Shown piece after piece: positions 1-8,986 of a stretch of DNA of 64,000 nt. The DNA is taken from assembly GCA_900105225.1 (NCBI GenBank), contig LT629764.1:2683501-2747500 (forward strand). The letters run 5' to 3'. This stretch comes from Paenibacillaceae bacterium GAS479. GTDB taxonomy: Bacteria > Bacillota > Bacilli > Paenibacillales > Paenibacillaceae. Numbering within the stretch: the stretch's first letter is position 1; the number at the start of each line of letters is the position of its first letter. A program made the position numbers and the translations under genes. The notes beneath the pieces are model-generated. The model was not told where the DNA came from and ran no database searches. It saw only the letters and a list, made by a program, of their open reading frames with translations.

Positions 1-1
1 T

Positions 2-481
2 GCTATCGAGCTGACGTTTTCCGTCGGCATGATGGCCGGTGGCATATTGATTGCGTCCTGGCAAGGTTTTCGCAACAAAGCCCATACGATGGCGCTCGGC
101 TTTTTTGCCAGCGGTGTCGCAACAGCCGCTATGGGCTTACTTACTAACTTCTGGATTTATGCCGCGATGATGGGGGTTGTTGGAGTAACGATGCCGCTGT
201 TCAACACTCCGGCGACTGTACTGCTGCAGCAAAAAGTAGAAGAGGGCTTCCACGGGCGAGTTTTCGGCATAATGGGCATGATCTCGAGCTCCGTGATGCC
301 GCTCGGCATGCTCGCTTTCGGCCCACTAGCAGACCAGATTGCTATCGAGTGGCTGATGTTCGGGAGCGGAATCCTGATCGCAGTGGTTGGCGTATTATTC
401 GCCCGGAATCGGGAGCTACTGGCGGCGGGGGCGCCGCTGGAGATGGAATCTGCACGTGTACCAGAACCCGGCCAAACCTAA
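2..481 (+). CDS. MFS transporter, C-terminal part (gene starts before the window)
   Basis: The open frame runs into the left edge of the window, so only about the last 160 residues are present. They hold several hydrophobic helices and a cytoplasmic loop reading VEEGFHGRVFGIMGMISSSV, the MFS-type 'GRVFG' loop seen in DHA3-class exporters related to macrolide efflux proteins. The role would be proton-driven export of a small molecule across the cytoplasmic membrane; the substrate cannot be told. A clean terminator follows. It could equally be another MFS drug-exporter subclass. Confidence 0.8.
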   Translation, partial: AIELTFSVGMMAGGILIASWQGFRNKAHTMALGFFASGVATAAMGLLTNFWIYAAMMGVVGVTMPLFNTPATVLLQQKVEEGFHGRVFGIMGMISSSVMPLGMLAFGPLADQIAIEWLMFGSGILIAVVGVLFARNRELLAAGAPLEMESARVPEPGQT

Positions 482-498
482 TTGGCCGGTGAATAAAG

Positions 499-530
499 AA
501 GCTGAGCCTATGACGGCTCGGCTTTGTTTG
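499..530 (+). terminator. Intrinsic terminator of the MFS gene
   Basis: Stem AAGC-t-GAGCC / GGCTC-g-GCTT with a TATGAC loop, followed by a T-rich run, 18 nt after the stop codon. Confidence 0.8.
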
Positions 531-589
531 TGTTTTGATGGGCTAAAAGAAATTTTTTCACTTTCATTGATAATAATAATCATTATTGG

Positions 590-629
590 TTAATATAAAA
601 ATAGAAAGGCAGCCGCTGGCACGGCCGCC
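590..629 (-). terminator. Terminator of the DUF1540 gene
   Basis: Read on the minus strand, a GGC-GCCG / CGGC-GCC stem is followed by a T-rich tail just after the DUF1540 stop codon. Confidence 0.6.
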
Positions 630-638
630 TCTTGAAGA

Positions 639-791
639 TTAAATTTTTGGTTCAAAGGTTTTGCAGTCGGTTTCATCAGAGTGGCTGGCCTTTTTGCTGC
701 GGCTTACCACATAGATAGAAGAAGCGTTACATTTGTTGCCTGCAGCCCAATGCTTGCAGGAGTTTACTTCGCAGAGAACGTCTTTTGCCAT
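639..791 (-). CDS. DUF1540 domain mini-protein (50 aa)
   Basis: A 50-residue protein beginning MAKDVLCEVNSCKHW and ending TDCKTFEPKI. It has four cysteines in the order C-x4-C-x8-C ... C and a His-Trp pair after the second Cys, the hallmark of DUF1540, a small family common in spore-forming Firmicutes and thought from its Cys pattern to bind metal. The start is fixed by an AAGGAGGTGAG ribosome site 5 nt before the ATG. It stands alone, converging on the MFS gene, with its own terminator. The function of the family is not established. Confidence 0.85.
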   Translation of the reverse strand: MAKDVLCEVNSCKHWAAGNKCNASSIYVVSRSKKASHSDETDCKTFEPKI

Positions 792-848
792 GGGTCTCAC
801 CTCCTTGGCATTAGGATGGTCGAAAGCGATATCTTTTTATACCTCATT

Positions 849-890
849 AAGCCCGCTTCGAATCTCTGGATAGGTTCGAGGGGGCTTTTT
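849..890 (+). terminator. Terminator-like hairpin in the cupin gene's 5' leader
   Basis: AAGCCC-gc-TTCGAA pairs imperfectly with TTCGAG-gg-GGGCTT and is followed by TTTTT. No plus-strand gene ends just before it, so it may attenuate the cupin gene 115 nt downstream or shield that gene from read-through. The role is inferred only. Confidence 0.4.
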
Positions 891-1004
891 CCCATGAAAT
901 CGGTCAAGGCAACAGCGAGCAATAGCTGCTAGGCAGGAGCGGATTGGGCCTTTGCTGCATAAGGTAGGCATAGACTTGAACCTAGAGTGGAGGCCCGAAC
1001 GAGG

Positions 1005-1841
1005 ATGGAAAATATCACGCAACTGCTGCAATCTCCTTCGCTTAACTTGAGCGCAGATTCCAATACGACGGTAAATTATAAGCGAGATGCGGACAATTAC
1101 ATCACACAATTATTCGCCGAACAGCTGCCAGCCGTGCAGACTGGTTTTTTCAATGTGCATATGAGCAAAGATAAAATCGTCCAGCCGCATTGGCACACGA
1201 ATGTGTCGGAGCTCGTCATCGTCATATGCGGCGAGGTTGTTACGACGGTATTTAATCCGTTTACCCAGAAACTGATGACGTATCGACTTGGCCCCGGACA
1301 AGTTTCGATGTTTCCAAAAGGCTGGTTCCACTGGATCGTCACGCTGAGCGATAATACCCATTTCTTGACGGTATTCGACGGCCCGACCCCTGATATCGTA
1401 TACGGCTCGGATTTTCTACGCTTCACGCCCAAAGAAATTATGAATCTCGCCTATTGCGTGGACGAAGAAGCGTACGCCAAGGCAGTGGCTCCGATTAAAG
1501 AATCGATTATTCTCGGTCCTCCACCTGGCTGCGTTAAAGCATCCACGCCGATAATTCAGGCCGCTCCCGCCTATGCTTCGGGCTACGGAGGTGTCAGTAC
1601 CCAGCCTGTTAAGCAGCCGGTGGCACCGTGGAACGGCTTCCAGCAGGGCTATATGTACCAGCAAAAAGCTGCTGCACCGGAGATGTGGAACCCAGTTTAC
1701 GCTCAGCCGATTCAGCCGACAGGTCCAGTCAACTCTTATTCCTCGGCTCCGTATGGGGGTTATGGCTCCCCGCAAGCAGGCTGGGGACAGGGAGTCGGGC
1801 AGGCAATGCCTTATGCTCCTGCGTATCCGTACGGAGGCTAA
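1005..1841 (+). CDS. Cupin-domain protein with Pro/Gly/Tyr-rich coat-like tail
   Basis: 278 residues. Residues about 45-130 form a single cupin barrel, with HWHTN...E as metal-ligand motif 1 and an FPKGWFHW segment as motif 2. The C-terminal 80-90 residues are low complexity and rich in P, Y, G, Q and A (for example YGGYGSPQAGWGQG), unlike catalytic cupins but similar in make-up to spore coat and exosporium proteins. I chose ATG 1005, with GGAGG 11 nt upstream, over GTG 987. A terminator follows at 2020. By family it could bind metal and act as an oxalate-decarboxylase-like or purely structural cupin; a spore-surface role is inference from the tail. Confidence 0.75.
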   Translation: MENITQLLQSPSLNLSADSNTTVNYKRDADNYITQLFAEQLPAVQTGFFNVHMSKDKIVQPHWHTNVSELVIVICGEVVTTVFNPFTQKLMTYRLGPGQVSMFPKGWFHWIVTLSDNTHFLTVFDGPTPDIVYGSDFLRFTPKEIMNLAYCVDEEAYAKAVAPIKESIILGPPPGCVKASTPIIQAAPAYASGYGGVSTQPVKQPVAPWNGFQQGYMYQQKAAAPEMWNPVYAQPIQPTGPVNSYSSAPYGGYGSPQAGWGQGVGQAMPYAPAYPYGG

Positions 1842-2019
1842 AGGCGTTCGAATGTATGCGTGAAGTGGTTTGGCTTGATACTTGCACCCTTACGGTGGCT
1901 GAAGAGAACCGAATGTATGTGTGAAGCAGGCTTGGCTCCAGGCCTTCACAATGTGGCTGAAGGCGGCCATGCTTCGCAGAAAAGCTGCTCGAAAAGCTTC
2001 ACCAAAAGCTCCAGAAAAG

Positions 2020-2052
2020 GGTCATCAGAACGCGCTCTGATGGCCCTTTTTG
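2020..2052 (+). terminator. Intrinsic terminator between cupin and DUF3500 genes
   Basis: GGGTCATCAGA / TCTGATGGCCC stem followed by TTTTT. It sits inside the longest open frame of the next gene and so argues that that gene starts further downstream. Confidence 0.8.
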
Positions 2053-2195
2053 CGTCTCAAAACTTCATTCCCCACGAGATTGCCACTAGCCTTTCTCGGA
2101 CAGGGATTGTCGGGTTGTCGATAAACAATGGATATGTCGGCCAGCATCGGTGCAGGCTAAAAAGGCGAATAAAACGGGTCAGGAGGTTTCTGGAA

Positions 2196-3389
2196 GTGAA
2201 GGCAGGAGACATACGGTTGGGACTGCTAACAGCAGTGATTGCGGCTTTGTCGGCAACAGCCGGGGGCCAGGTGGCAAACACGGCAGCGGCGGCTCCAAGC
2301 GCCCCAATTACAAAAATACTTCTAGTCGGGCAGCCGCAGTCTGCCTTGCAGGCACCGGGACCAGGAACTAAGGTAAGCCGGGCCATGGAGCGGGAAATCG
2401 CTCCTTCGGCAGAGGCTCGTTGCTCTCGGCAGGCAACAGGTATGGTAGACAAGAAGGCGCCGCGGCTTGTTTGCCTGGCGCTTGCTTTTGAGAGTAAGCT
2501 GACGCCGGAGCAGCAGGAGCGGCTGCGGTTGCCTTTCAACGCTAAACATGCGGTGAGCTGGAGTAACCGTCCGGTTGGCGAGTTCCCCCGAAACGGAATC
2601 GCGCTTGGAGAGCTGGACACGGAAAGCTTGGAGGCGTTTAAAGCGATGGCTCGCGAAGCGCTCAGTGCGGACGGCTATGATTCGATGCGAGGCATCATCC
2701 TCGCCGATGATGTCGTATCGGCAGCGGCAGGTGGGAATCAACTTTGGGGCTCACCCTTGTATTATGTCGCCTTCCTGGGAGATCCCAGCGGAGAAGATCC
2801 ATGGATGCTGCAGATCAGCGGCCGACATCTGGCTTACAATCTCGCCTTTAATACACAGGAGACGGGCGTAACCCCGCTGTTTCTTGGCGTTGAGCCACGC
2901 CGTTTCAGGACTGGAGGTAGAGAGTGGGGTGTAATGGAGCCTCGTCTCGAAGCGATGTACACGATGCTGCGGTCCCTGCCGCCGGAGGGGATGGCTGCGG
3001 CCAAGCTGGCGGAGGATTATCGCGACGTTGTACTCGGTCCGGGCAAAGACGGGCATTTTCCAGAGGCGGAGGGAATTCCATACTCCCATCTCGGCGAACA
3101 GCAGAAGCAGCGTGTCCGCTCTGCCGTAGCGGCGTGGGTTCGAACGGCGGAGCCAGCGACAGCTGAGAAGCTGCTGGCAAATTATTTTGATCCAGAGGCG
3201 CTAGAACGTACCTATATTAGCTGGTCAGGCTCGACCGATGAGCGTGTGCCGGGTTCCTATGTACGTATCGATGGACCGCGTCTGTGGCTTGAGACGGTCA
3301 CACTCCAAGAGGAGGCTATGCCTGGACGGGGTCATATTCATTCCGTGTGGCGCGACCGCAAGGCGGATTATGGCGGCAGCTTTTTCTAA
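2196..3389 (+). CDS. Secreted DUF3500 protein
   Basis: 397 residues from a GTG start with AGGAGG 9 nt upstream. The frame is open from 1860, but that stretch contains a terminator and lacks a good ribosome site. The N-terminus (VKAGDIRLGLLTAVIAALSA...) looks like a signal peptide. The body matches DUF3500 features: a long helical first half, QISGRHLAYNL near the middle, and a C-terminal block GRGHIHSVWRDRKADYGG. This family is found in many bacteria without an assigned activity; export is suggested by the signal sequence. It is a single-gene unit bounded by terminators on both sides. Confidence 0.75.
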   Translation: MKAGDIRLGLLTAVIAALSATAGGQVANTAAAAPSAPITKILLVGQPQSALQAPGPGTKVSRAMEREIAPSAEARCSRQATGMVDKKAPRLVCLALAFESKLTPEQQERLRLPFNAKHAVSWSNRPVGEFPRNGIALGELDTESLEAFKAMAREALSADGYDSMRGIILADDVVSAAAGGNQLWGSPLYYVAFLGDPSGEDPWMLQISGRHLAYNLAFNTQETGVTPLFLGVEPRRFRTGGREWGVMEPRLEAMYTMLRSLPPEGMAAAKLAEDYRDVVLGPGKDGHFPEAEGIPYSHLGEQQKQRVRSAVAAWVRTAEPATAEKLLANYFDPEALERTYISWSGSTDERVPGSYVRIDGPRLWLETVTLQEEAMPGRGHIHSVWRDRKADYGGSFF

Positions 3390-3400
3390 ACTGAAGATAA

Positions 3401-3442
3401 AAAACAGGACCTCCCGACATGATGTCGGATAGGTCCTGTTTT
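3401..3442. terminator. Bidirectional terminator
   Basis: Near-perfect stem AAAACAGGACCT ... AGGTCCTGTTTT with inner CCGACA/TGTCGG pairing. It lies between the convergent DUF3500 and HD-domain genes and has a T run on both strands. Confidence 0.9.
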
Positions 3443-3453
3443 ATGAGGATCGC

Positions 3454-4122
3454 TTAACGCTGTCCGTCCCACTCTAGATGGAACTGCTCCAGGTAGCTTT
3501 CCATAAATGCATGGCGTTCTTCGGCGATCCGCTTCGCTGACGGAGTGTTGATTCGATCCCTGAGCTTCAGCAGTTTCTCATAAAAATGGTTAATCGCCGT
3601 GCTCTTCTCTTGGCGGTAAGCCTCTGGAGTTATGCTGTCTCGGGGCTGTAGTCCAGGCTCGTGGATCGGATGACCGATATACCCGGCGTACAAGAAAGCG
3701 CGGGCGATTGCCACGGCGCCGATCGCATCCAGGCGGTCGGCGTCCTGAACAACTTGTCCCTCTAAAGTACGCATCGGGGGATTGGCTCCAGCGTTGTAGG
3801 ACATCGTACCGATAATTTCCATCACATGGGCGTGGTCCTCCGCGGAGAGCGGTTGAGTATCCAGCCAGGAGGAAACTTTGTGCATACCGGCTTCTTTGGA
3901 GTCGTTCAGCTTTTCATCTGCGACATCATGGAGCAGCGCTGCCAGCACGCAAAGGGAAGCGTCGGCCCCCTCCTGGCGTGCCAAGCGGTCAGACATATCT
4001 GCCACTCGCTTGATATGCCACCAGTCGTGACCGCTTTTGTCCTGTTCAAGCACGGATTTGGCAAACGCTTCTGCGGCTTGAAGAATAGTTAGAGCATTTG
4101 TACCGATATTCTTGTTTGTCAT
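3454..4122 (-). CDS. HD-domain phosphohydrolase (YpgQ/YedJ-like)
   Basis: 222 residues. The HD-family metal site is visible as HDWWHIKRV near residue 35 and LLHDVADEKL near residue 75, followed by a conserved D in QDADRLDAIGAVAIARAF, the pattern of the YedJ/YpgQ group. Members hydrolyse nucleotide phosphates in the cytoplasm; a pyrophosphohydrolase activity has been reported for YpgQ. I chose the internal ATG (MTNKNIG) because an AAAGG site precedes it. It is divergent from the phospholipase-D-like gene. The substrate cannot be read from the sequence. Confidence 0.8.
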   Translation of the reverse strand: MTNKNIGTNALTILQAAEAFAKSVLEQDKSGHDWWHIKRVADMSDRLARQEGADASLCVLAALLHDVADEKLNDSKEAGMHKVSSWLDTQPLSAEDHAHVMEIIGTMSYNAGANPPMRTLEGQVVQDADRLDAIGAVAIARAFLYAGYIGHPIHEPGLQPRDSITPEAYRQEKSTAINHFYEKLLKLRDRINTPSAKRIAEERHAFMESYLEQFHLEWDGQR

Positions 4123-4310
4123 CGAAAGATCAGCCTTTCTCACAGTGAATGATTCTATTGTAGCAGGACTTCATTCTATTCGTCCTCCTGCTCTCCGGGG
4201 AAGCGGCAAGAGCGGGCATCCAATGCCTACCAATCTATTCCCTGTTTCAAAGCTCCTCTCAAGCGGTACACATGGAGAAGAACCTACTTCCCTTTAGAAA
4301 GAGGCCACTC

Positions 4311-6020
4311 ATGAGCCGATTGAACCAGAAACCAACTCAAGATCCGGCTACCCAGGCCCCGAACCATGCTTCTAGCAGTGATAGCTCCATGGTTTCTCCC
4401 GTCGGCCAAGTCGAACGCAAAACAAACCCATCATCGCGCCAGAGGCGCCGATTCCACCTTTTTCGCAGCCGCTGGTCATTCGCTGTTTTTCTATTGTTGC
4501 TTGTGTATGGGGGCGTCATCATCTATCAAGCGAACAAGCCACTTCCCGACGGCATATCCTTCGAGGGCTCCCGGCATATGGTACCGGAGTCTGGACTGGA
4601 GCTGCTGACCGATCTGACCTATGAGGATGACGACGGTGGGAAAGTGGCTGAGCAAGAGATATTCGGACGCATGCTCCAAGCGATTGAGGAAGCGGAGCAG
4701 TTCATCGTGCTCGATATGTTTCTTTATAACGGCTATTACAACGAGGATCAGAGCTTTCCGGCGCTGAGCCGGAAGATCACGGATGCTCTAATCGCGCAGA
4801 AGAAAAAGCATCCCAGCCTTAGCGTCACCGTCATCACGGATGATGTGAATACCTCCTACGGCTCTCATCCCAATGAGGATCAGGAGCTGTTGAAGCAGGC
4901 TGGGATTGAGGTTGCAGTTACCGATGTGGACCCGCTGCGCGACTCCAATCCGCTCTATACGGCTGGCTGGCGGATGACGGCCAGTTGGTTCGGCCAGGAG
5001 GGCAGAGGTTGGCTTCCCAACAAAATGGCGACCGGTGCCCCGGATATGACGCTGCGCTCTTATCTCAAGCTGCTGAACGCCAAGGCGAACCATCGAAAGG
5101 TGCTCATTACGGAAACGACGCTTGTCGTGGCCAGTGCTAACGCGCATGACGCCAGCTTTTACAATTCAAATAGCGGTTATGCCGTTACTGGTTCACCAGC
5201 TTTGCTGAAGGAGGCGCTGCGCACGGAGCAGGTGGGGCTTGATATGTCGGGTTCAGGGATCAAGCTGCCGAAGCTTGAGGGGAGTGGGGCCCCGGCGGAG
5301 TCTGATCCTGATTCAGGGACTGCTAAGTCGGAGAGTGCTGATTCAGGAACCAGTGAATCAGGAGCCACTGAGCCTACTGAATCTGGAAGTTCAGCAGAAT
5401 CCGGTGCAGGCGTGAATGCATCTTTTAATGTGGGCGTGCAGTTGCTGACCGAAGGACGCATCCAGGAACATGCTCTGCGCGACTTGCGGGCTGCGGGCAA
5501 AGGGGATCGGGTTTGGCTGGGGATGTTTTATTTGGCCGACCGGAAAGTCATTCAAGAGCTGCTGGCTGCATCGGACAGGGGTTCGCTGGTAAGGTTGATT
5601 CTCGACCCTAATGAGGTCGCCTTCGGGAACTCCAAGATTGGTGTGCCGAACCGCCCGGTGGCCGCGGAGCTGCTGGAGAAGTCAGAGAATCGAATTCACA
5701 TTCGCTGGTACAATACCGACAAGGAACAGTATCATACGAAGCTGATGCTCATCGCCGGAGCGGACGGCTCCGTCGTCCACAATGGCTCCGCCAACTTCAC
5801 GACGCGCAATCTGGAGGATCTTAATCTGGAGACGAATCTACGCGTGGAGGCTCCGGCGGGCAGCAAGACCGCGCTGGAAACGGAGGCGTATTTCGAGAGG
5901 CTGTGGAACAACGATGGCGGCCGCTTTACCCTCGATTACAGCGAATATGAAGAGAAGACCGAATGGTTGAAGCGCATTCTCTACCGCATGCAGGATCAAC
6001 TTGGGTTTACGACTTTTTAA
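4311..6020 (+). CDS. Membrane-anchored phospholipase-D-like protein
   Basis: 569 residues. A basic N-terminus is followed by one membrane helix (about residues 55-75) and an extracytoplasmic part with two PLD half-sites. In the first, H261-x-K263 is followed by NANSHD-like ASANAHD; in the second, H475-x-K477 is followed by NGSANFT. The Asp of the classical HxKx4D motif is Glu in the first copy and absent in the second. Between the halves lies about 45 residues of Ser/Glu/Gly/Asp-rich linker. PLD-superfamily enzymes (cardiolipin synthases, phospholipases, nucleases) use the two His-Lys pairs jointly. The start ATG 4311 has AAAGAGG 6 nt upstream. A lipid-directed phosphodiesterase facing outward is likely, but an inactive homologue is possible. 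Confidence 0.75.
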   Translation: MSRLNQKPTQDPATQAPNHASSSDSSMVSPVGQVERKTNPSSRQRRRFHLFRSRWSFAVFLLLLVYGGVIIYQANKPLPDGISFEGSRHMVPESGLELLTDLTYEDDDGGKVAEQEIFGRMLQAIEEAEQFIVLDMFLYNGYYNEDQSFPALSRKITDALIAQKKKHPSLSVTVITDDVNTSYGSHPNEDQELLKQAGIEVAVTDVDPLRDSNPLYTAGWRMTASWFGQEGRGWLPNKMATGAPDMTLRSYLKLLNAKANHRKVLITETTLVVASANAHDASFYNSNSGYAVTGSPALLKEALRTEQVGLDMSGSGIKLPKLEGSGAPAESDPDSGTAKSESADSGTSESGATEPTESGSSAESGAGVNASFNVGVQLLTEGRIQEHALRDLRAAGKGDRVWLGMFYLADRKVIQELLAASDRGSLVRLILDPNEVAFGNSKIGVPNRPVAAELLEKSENRIHIRWYNTDKEQYHTKLMLIAGADGSVVHNGSANFTTRNLEDLNLETNLRVEAPAGSKTALETEAYFERLWNNDGGRFTLDYSEYEEKTEWLKRILYRMQDQLGFTTF

Positions 6021-6049
6021 AGCGTAGTGGTAAGTTGGCAAGGAATATG

Positions 6050-6091
6050 AAGCCGTTTGCTTCCTGAAAAGGGGAGTGGGCGGCTTTTTTT
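6050..6091 (+). terminator. Terminator of the PLD-like gene
   Basis: AAGCCG...CTTCC / GGGGAG...CGGCTT stem with some G-U pairs, followed by seven T. Confidence 0.7.
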
Positions 6092-6347
6092 GAGGATCGA
6101 ACCCAAATACCTCCCTAGAAATGATTGGACTTTCTCACTCGGACTCCTGAATTCGCAAGATTCACCTTTAGCTAAGCGTTAATTATGAAGTATACGGGAG
6201 AGCAGACAAGCGAAACTCGCTCGCGTTCATCCTTCCGCAAATCATTTCCTCCAGCTGAATTAACGAGCCAGATAGATTATATTGTGATAATATGATGGGC
6301 ATAAATGTGTCAATTTAGGCTAAAAAATAGCGGATAGGGATGATCTT

Positions 6348-7121
6348 ATGGCATTGCTGCTAGCTGGGGGAAAAAGCTTTGATGTAGATGCGTTACTGTT
6401 CGATAAGGACGGGACACTGCTGGAATTCAGCTACACTTGGGGTGTCTGGACTCGACATATGCAGGAGAAGTTTACGAGCATTCTAGAGGCAAAAGGGATC
6501 GCTCCGCTCAGTAAGGACGAGCTTGGCATGGAGTGGGGGATTACCTTCGCGCCGGACGGCGGCTCAGCGACAGCCTATGATCGCGGTGGACCGCTTGCAG
6601 CGGGTACACTGGCAGAGCTGCTTTCGCTGCTCACAGCTTGCGGCTACCGCCGTGGACTCAGCTGGAGCGAATCAAGGGTGGCGGCGCAGGAATGCTTGAA
6701 GTATACCGAGGAGCAGATGCATACGGAGCGGCCTGCTTTGGCGCTGCCCGGCGTGCCGGAGCTGCTTGCCGCTTGTCGGCAAATCGGACTGCCGGCTGCG
6801 GTGGTGACGGCGGATGAGACGACTTATGCGGTGCAACATCTAAGCTGGCTGGGCCTCGACGGGTATTTTGCTGAAATTATCGGCACTGACCAGGTAGATC
6901 AAGGTAAGCCTTTCCCTGATATGGTGGAGCTGGCTTGCAGCCGACTTGGTATCGATCCGACTCGTGTTGCCGTCATCGGCGATACGAACGGGGATATGCG
7001 TATGGCGCGCGCCGCCGGTGTAGGAGCAGCCGTAGGACTAGCCGAAGGCGCTGCTACTAGCGAACTGCCGGACGCCGAAGTAATCGTGCCTTCCTGTGCA
7101 CAGATAGAGTTGCGGGCTTAG
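6348..7121 (+). CDS. HAD-family hydrolase (phosphoglycolate-phosphatase-like)
   Basis: 257 residues with all HAD motifs: LLFDKDGTL near the N-terminus (nucleophile and acid Asp), VVTAD for motif II, the Lys in DQGKPFPD, and VIGDTNGDMRMARAAG for motif IV. The helical cap between motifs I and II places it with the Gph/YfnB/PhnX-like group. It would remove phosphate from a small cytoplasmic metabolite. The ribosome site (AGGG) is weak and the gene stands alone. An AT-rich stretch 60-90 nt upstream (TTGTGATAATATG) may hold its promoter. Confidence 0.85.
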   Translation: MALLLAGGKSFDVDALLFDKDGTLLEFSYTWGVWTRHMQEKFTSILEAKGIAPLSKDELGMEWGITFAPDGGSATAYDRGGPLAAGTLAELLSLLTACGYRRGLSWSESRVAAQECLKYTEEQMHTERPALALPGVPELLAACRQIGLPAAVVTADETTYAVQHLSWLGLDGYFAEIIGTDQVDQGKPFPDMVELACSRLGIDPTRVAVIGDTNGDMRMARAAGVGAAVGLAEGAATSELPDAEVIVPSCAQIELRA

Positions 7122-7421
7122 GCCAGGCTGAGTTGACAGTTTGCACTGGAAGCCGGCTGCGCGCCGGGTCAGCATAAGCTGTAAACCTGCTTGCGCCGAT
7201 CTAGCTTCTGCTGAGAGCCAGACTGCACCGTGAGTCAGCTTGGGCCGCGAGCTTGCCAGCGATGGAAAGGTTTGCACCGTGAGCCAGAGTCCGTGCGCTA
7301 GAGTGGCTGCAGCTTGTGCTCTCTGTTCCAATCTTTTGCCACTTCTCCGCCATAGTTCTGGAATTATCGCCTACTCACTTATGATATTCTGGAAGTATCT
7401 GCGAAGCGGAGGCGCTCTCAT
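7122..7421. other. Gap between HAD and MFS genes
   Basis: 300 nt with no supported gene. It contains a short imperfect direct repeat (TGCACCGTGAGTCAG and TGCACCGTGAGCCAG about 60 nt apart) and no convincing terminator. Confidence 0.4.
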
Positions 7422-8801
7422 ATGCAATCTTGGAGACTAACCTTTTTACTCGTCAGTGGGCTAGGCATTTCGCAATTGGGCAACTGGATTTATTTTGTGG
7501 CGATTAATCTTGCTATACTTGATTTGACAGGCTCGGCAGCGGCGATCGCCGGGTTGTTCATGATCCGTCCAATGGCGCTGCTGCTGACTAACTTCTGGTC
7601 GGGTAGCATTGTGGATCGCGCCGACGTACGCAAGCTGATGATACTGACAGACGTGTTGCGGGGCGCGCTTATGGTGGCTATACCTTTTGCCAGCTCCTTG
7701 TGGACCATCTACGGCTTAGTGTTTCTGATCAGCTTGGTGGGATCTTTTTTCGGACCGAGCCAGTCGGTATACATCACGAAGCTGATTCCGGGGAGCGAGC
7801 GGGCGCACTTCAATTCTATTCTCGGGATGAGCGGATCCGGGGCTTTTCTGCTCGGTCCCGCTATTTCCGGCTTGATGATTCCTCACTGGGGCACGGATTT
7901 CAGTATCTTTTTCAATGCGATCACTTTTTTTGTCTGCGCGGTTTTGATTGGATTGTTGCCGTCGGTCGGCAAGGGGAAGGCGTTGACTGTAAAAGGAGCT
8001 TGCGTCGAAGAGCAGGCTTCTACTGAAGAGCGGGCCTCCGTTGAACAGAGGTCATCCGTTCAAGAGCAGGCTTCGTGCGAGGAGTGTGTGCCTGTCAAAG
8101 AACCGACTGCCATCGAGAAGCCGGCCCCCGCCAGCAGGGGAACACCCCCTTTGAAGCGGCGCAAAAGCTCCTGGAAACTGCTTGCTGCTGATTGGCGGGA
8201 AGTAGGGGGTTTTGCTAGATCCGCAAAGCCTTTTCTACTCATCTACGTCCTGTTCCAAAGCTGTTTGCTTATTGGAATGGCCATTGATTCACAGGAAGCT
8301 ACCTTTATCAAGCTGCATCTGGAGCTGTCGGAAGCGGATTACGGCATCCTCCTCAGCACGACAGGCATCGGCTCACTGGCCGGGGCGTTCACAGCGGCGC
8401 TGCTAACAAAGCGCTTCTCTTTCCTCTGGTATTTGGCAATAGGACCGCTGTTCACCAGCCTGTTCTACTTCCTCTTTTATGCTGCAGACGGCTTCTGGCT
8501 GGCTTCGGTCGCGTTTATCGGGCTGGGATTCTCCTTTGCTTATGCGGGAACAGGGTATGCAACGTATTTCCAAAAGGAAGTGCCAACTGAGGTTATGGGC
8601 CGCGTCGCCAGTGCCGCAGAAGCGCTGCAGGGCGCTCTTCAAATTGTACTCACGCTGCTCGTTGGCTTGCTTGCGGATAAGCTTGATTTGCAGGCGGTAT
8701 GTTTGGCCTTTGCCGGTCTATCCGTGCTGTTTGGCCTGTTGCTGGCGCTGCGGATGGCAGGAAATATACGCTCTCAACACGACGATGCCTTTTCTGCCTA
8801 A
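7422..8801 (+). CDS. MFS exporter (DHA3 type) with repetitive central loop
   Basis: 459 residues, twelve predicted membrane helices, and an 'MFS_3'-like pattern (FWSGSIVDRADVRKLMILTD in loop 2-3, GRVASAAEALQGALQIVL late). This class exports drugs or peptides by proton antiport. The loop joining the two six-helix halves (about residues 190-235) is expanded by degenerate hexapeptides such as VEEQAS, TEERAS, VEQRSS, VQEQAS. The start ATG has CGGAGG 9 nt upstream. The substrate is unknown. Confidence 0.85.
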   Translation: MQSWRLTFLLVSGLGISQLGNWIYFVAINLAILDLTGSAAAIAGLFMIRPMALLLTNFWSGSIVDRADVRKLMILTDVLRGALMVAIPFASSLWTIYGLVFLISLVGSFFGPSQSVYITKLIPGSERAHFNSILGMSGSGAFLLGPAISGLMIPHWGTDFSIFFNAITFFVCAVLIGLLPSVGKGKALTVKGACVEEQASTEERASVEQRSSVQEQASCEECVPVKEPTAIEKPAPASRGTPPLKRRKSSWKLLAADWREVGGFARSAKPFLLIYVLFQSCLLIGMAIDSQEATFIKLHLELSEADYGILLSTTGIGSLAGAFTAALLTKRFSFLWYLAIGPLFTSLFYFLFYAADGFWLASVAFIGLGFSFAYAGTGYATYFQKEVPTEVMGRVASAAEALQGALQIVLTLLVGLLADKLDLQAVCLAFAGLSVLFGLLLALRMAGNIRSQHDDAFSA

Positions 8802-8986
8802 TGCAGCTGGGAAGCCTTATTCTGCGTAAAGAGCTATTTATGTGGGATTTACATTAAGTTGATAAGTAATGCTAAGTGATACTTAGTAATGCGAAACTGT
8901 CGAATCGGGCAGTCGGACTCCTTGCCAGGATGCAGAAAGGCATAAGGACAGGCCGCTGTTGTTCCAACCGAAGGGAGAAAGCGGAT

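Noticed and set aside
1860-2195. N-terminal extension of the DUF3500 protein
   Set aside because: The frame is open but crosses a strong terminator at 2020-2052, has no ribosome site, and places the signal peptide 112 residues inside. GTG 2196 with AGGAGG is far better.
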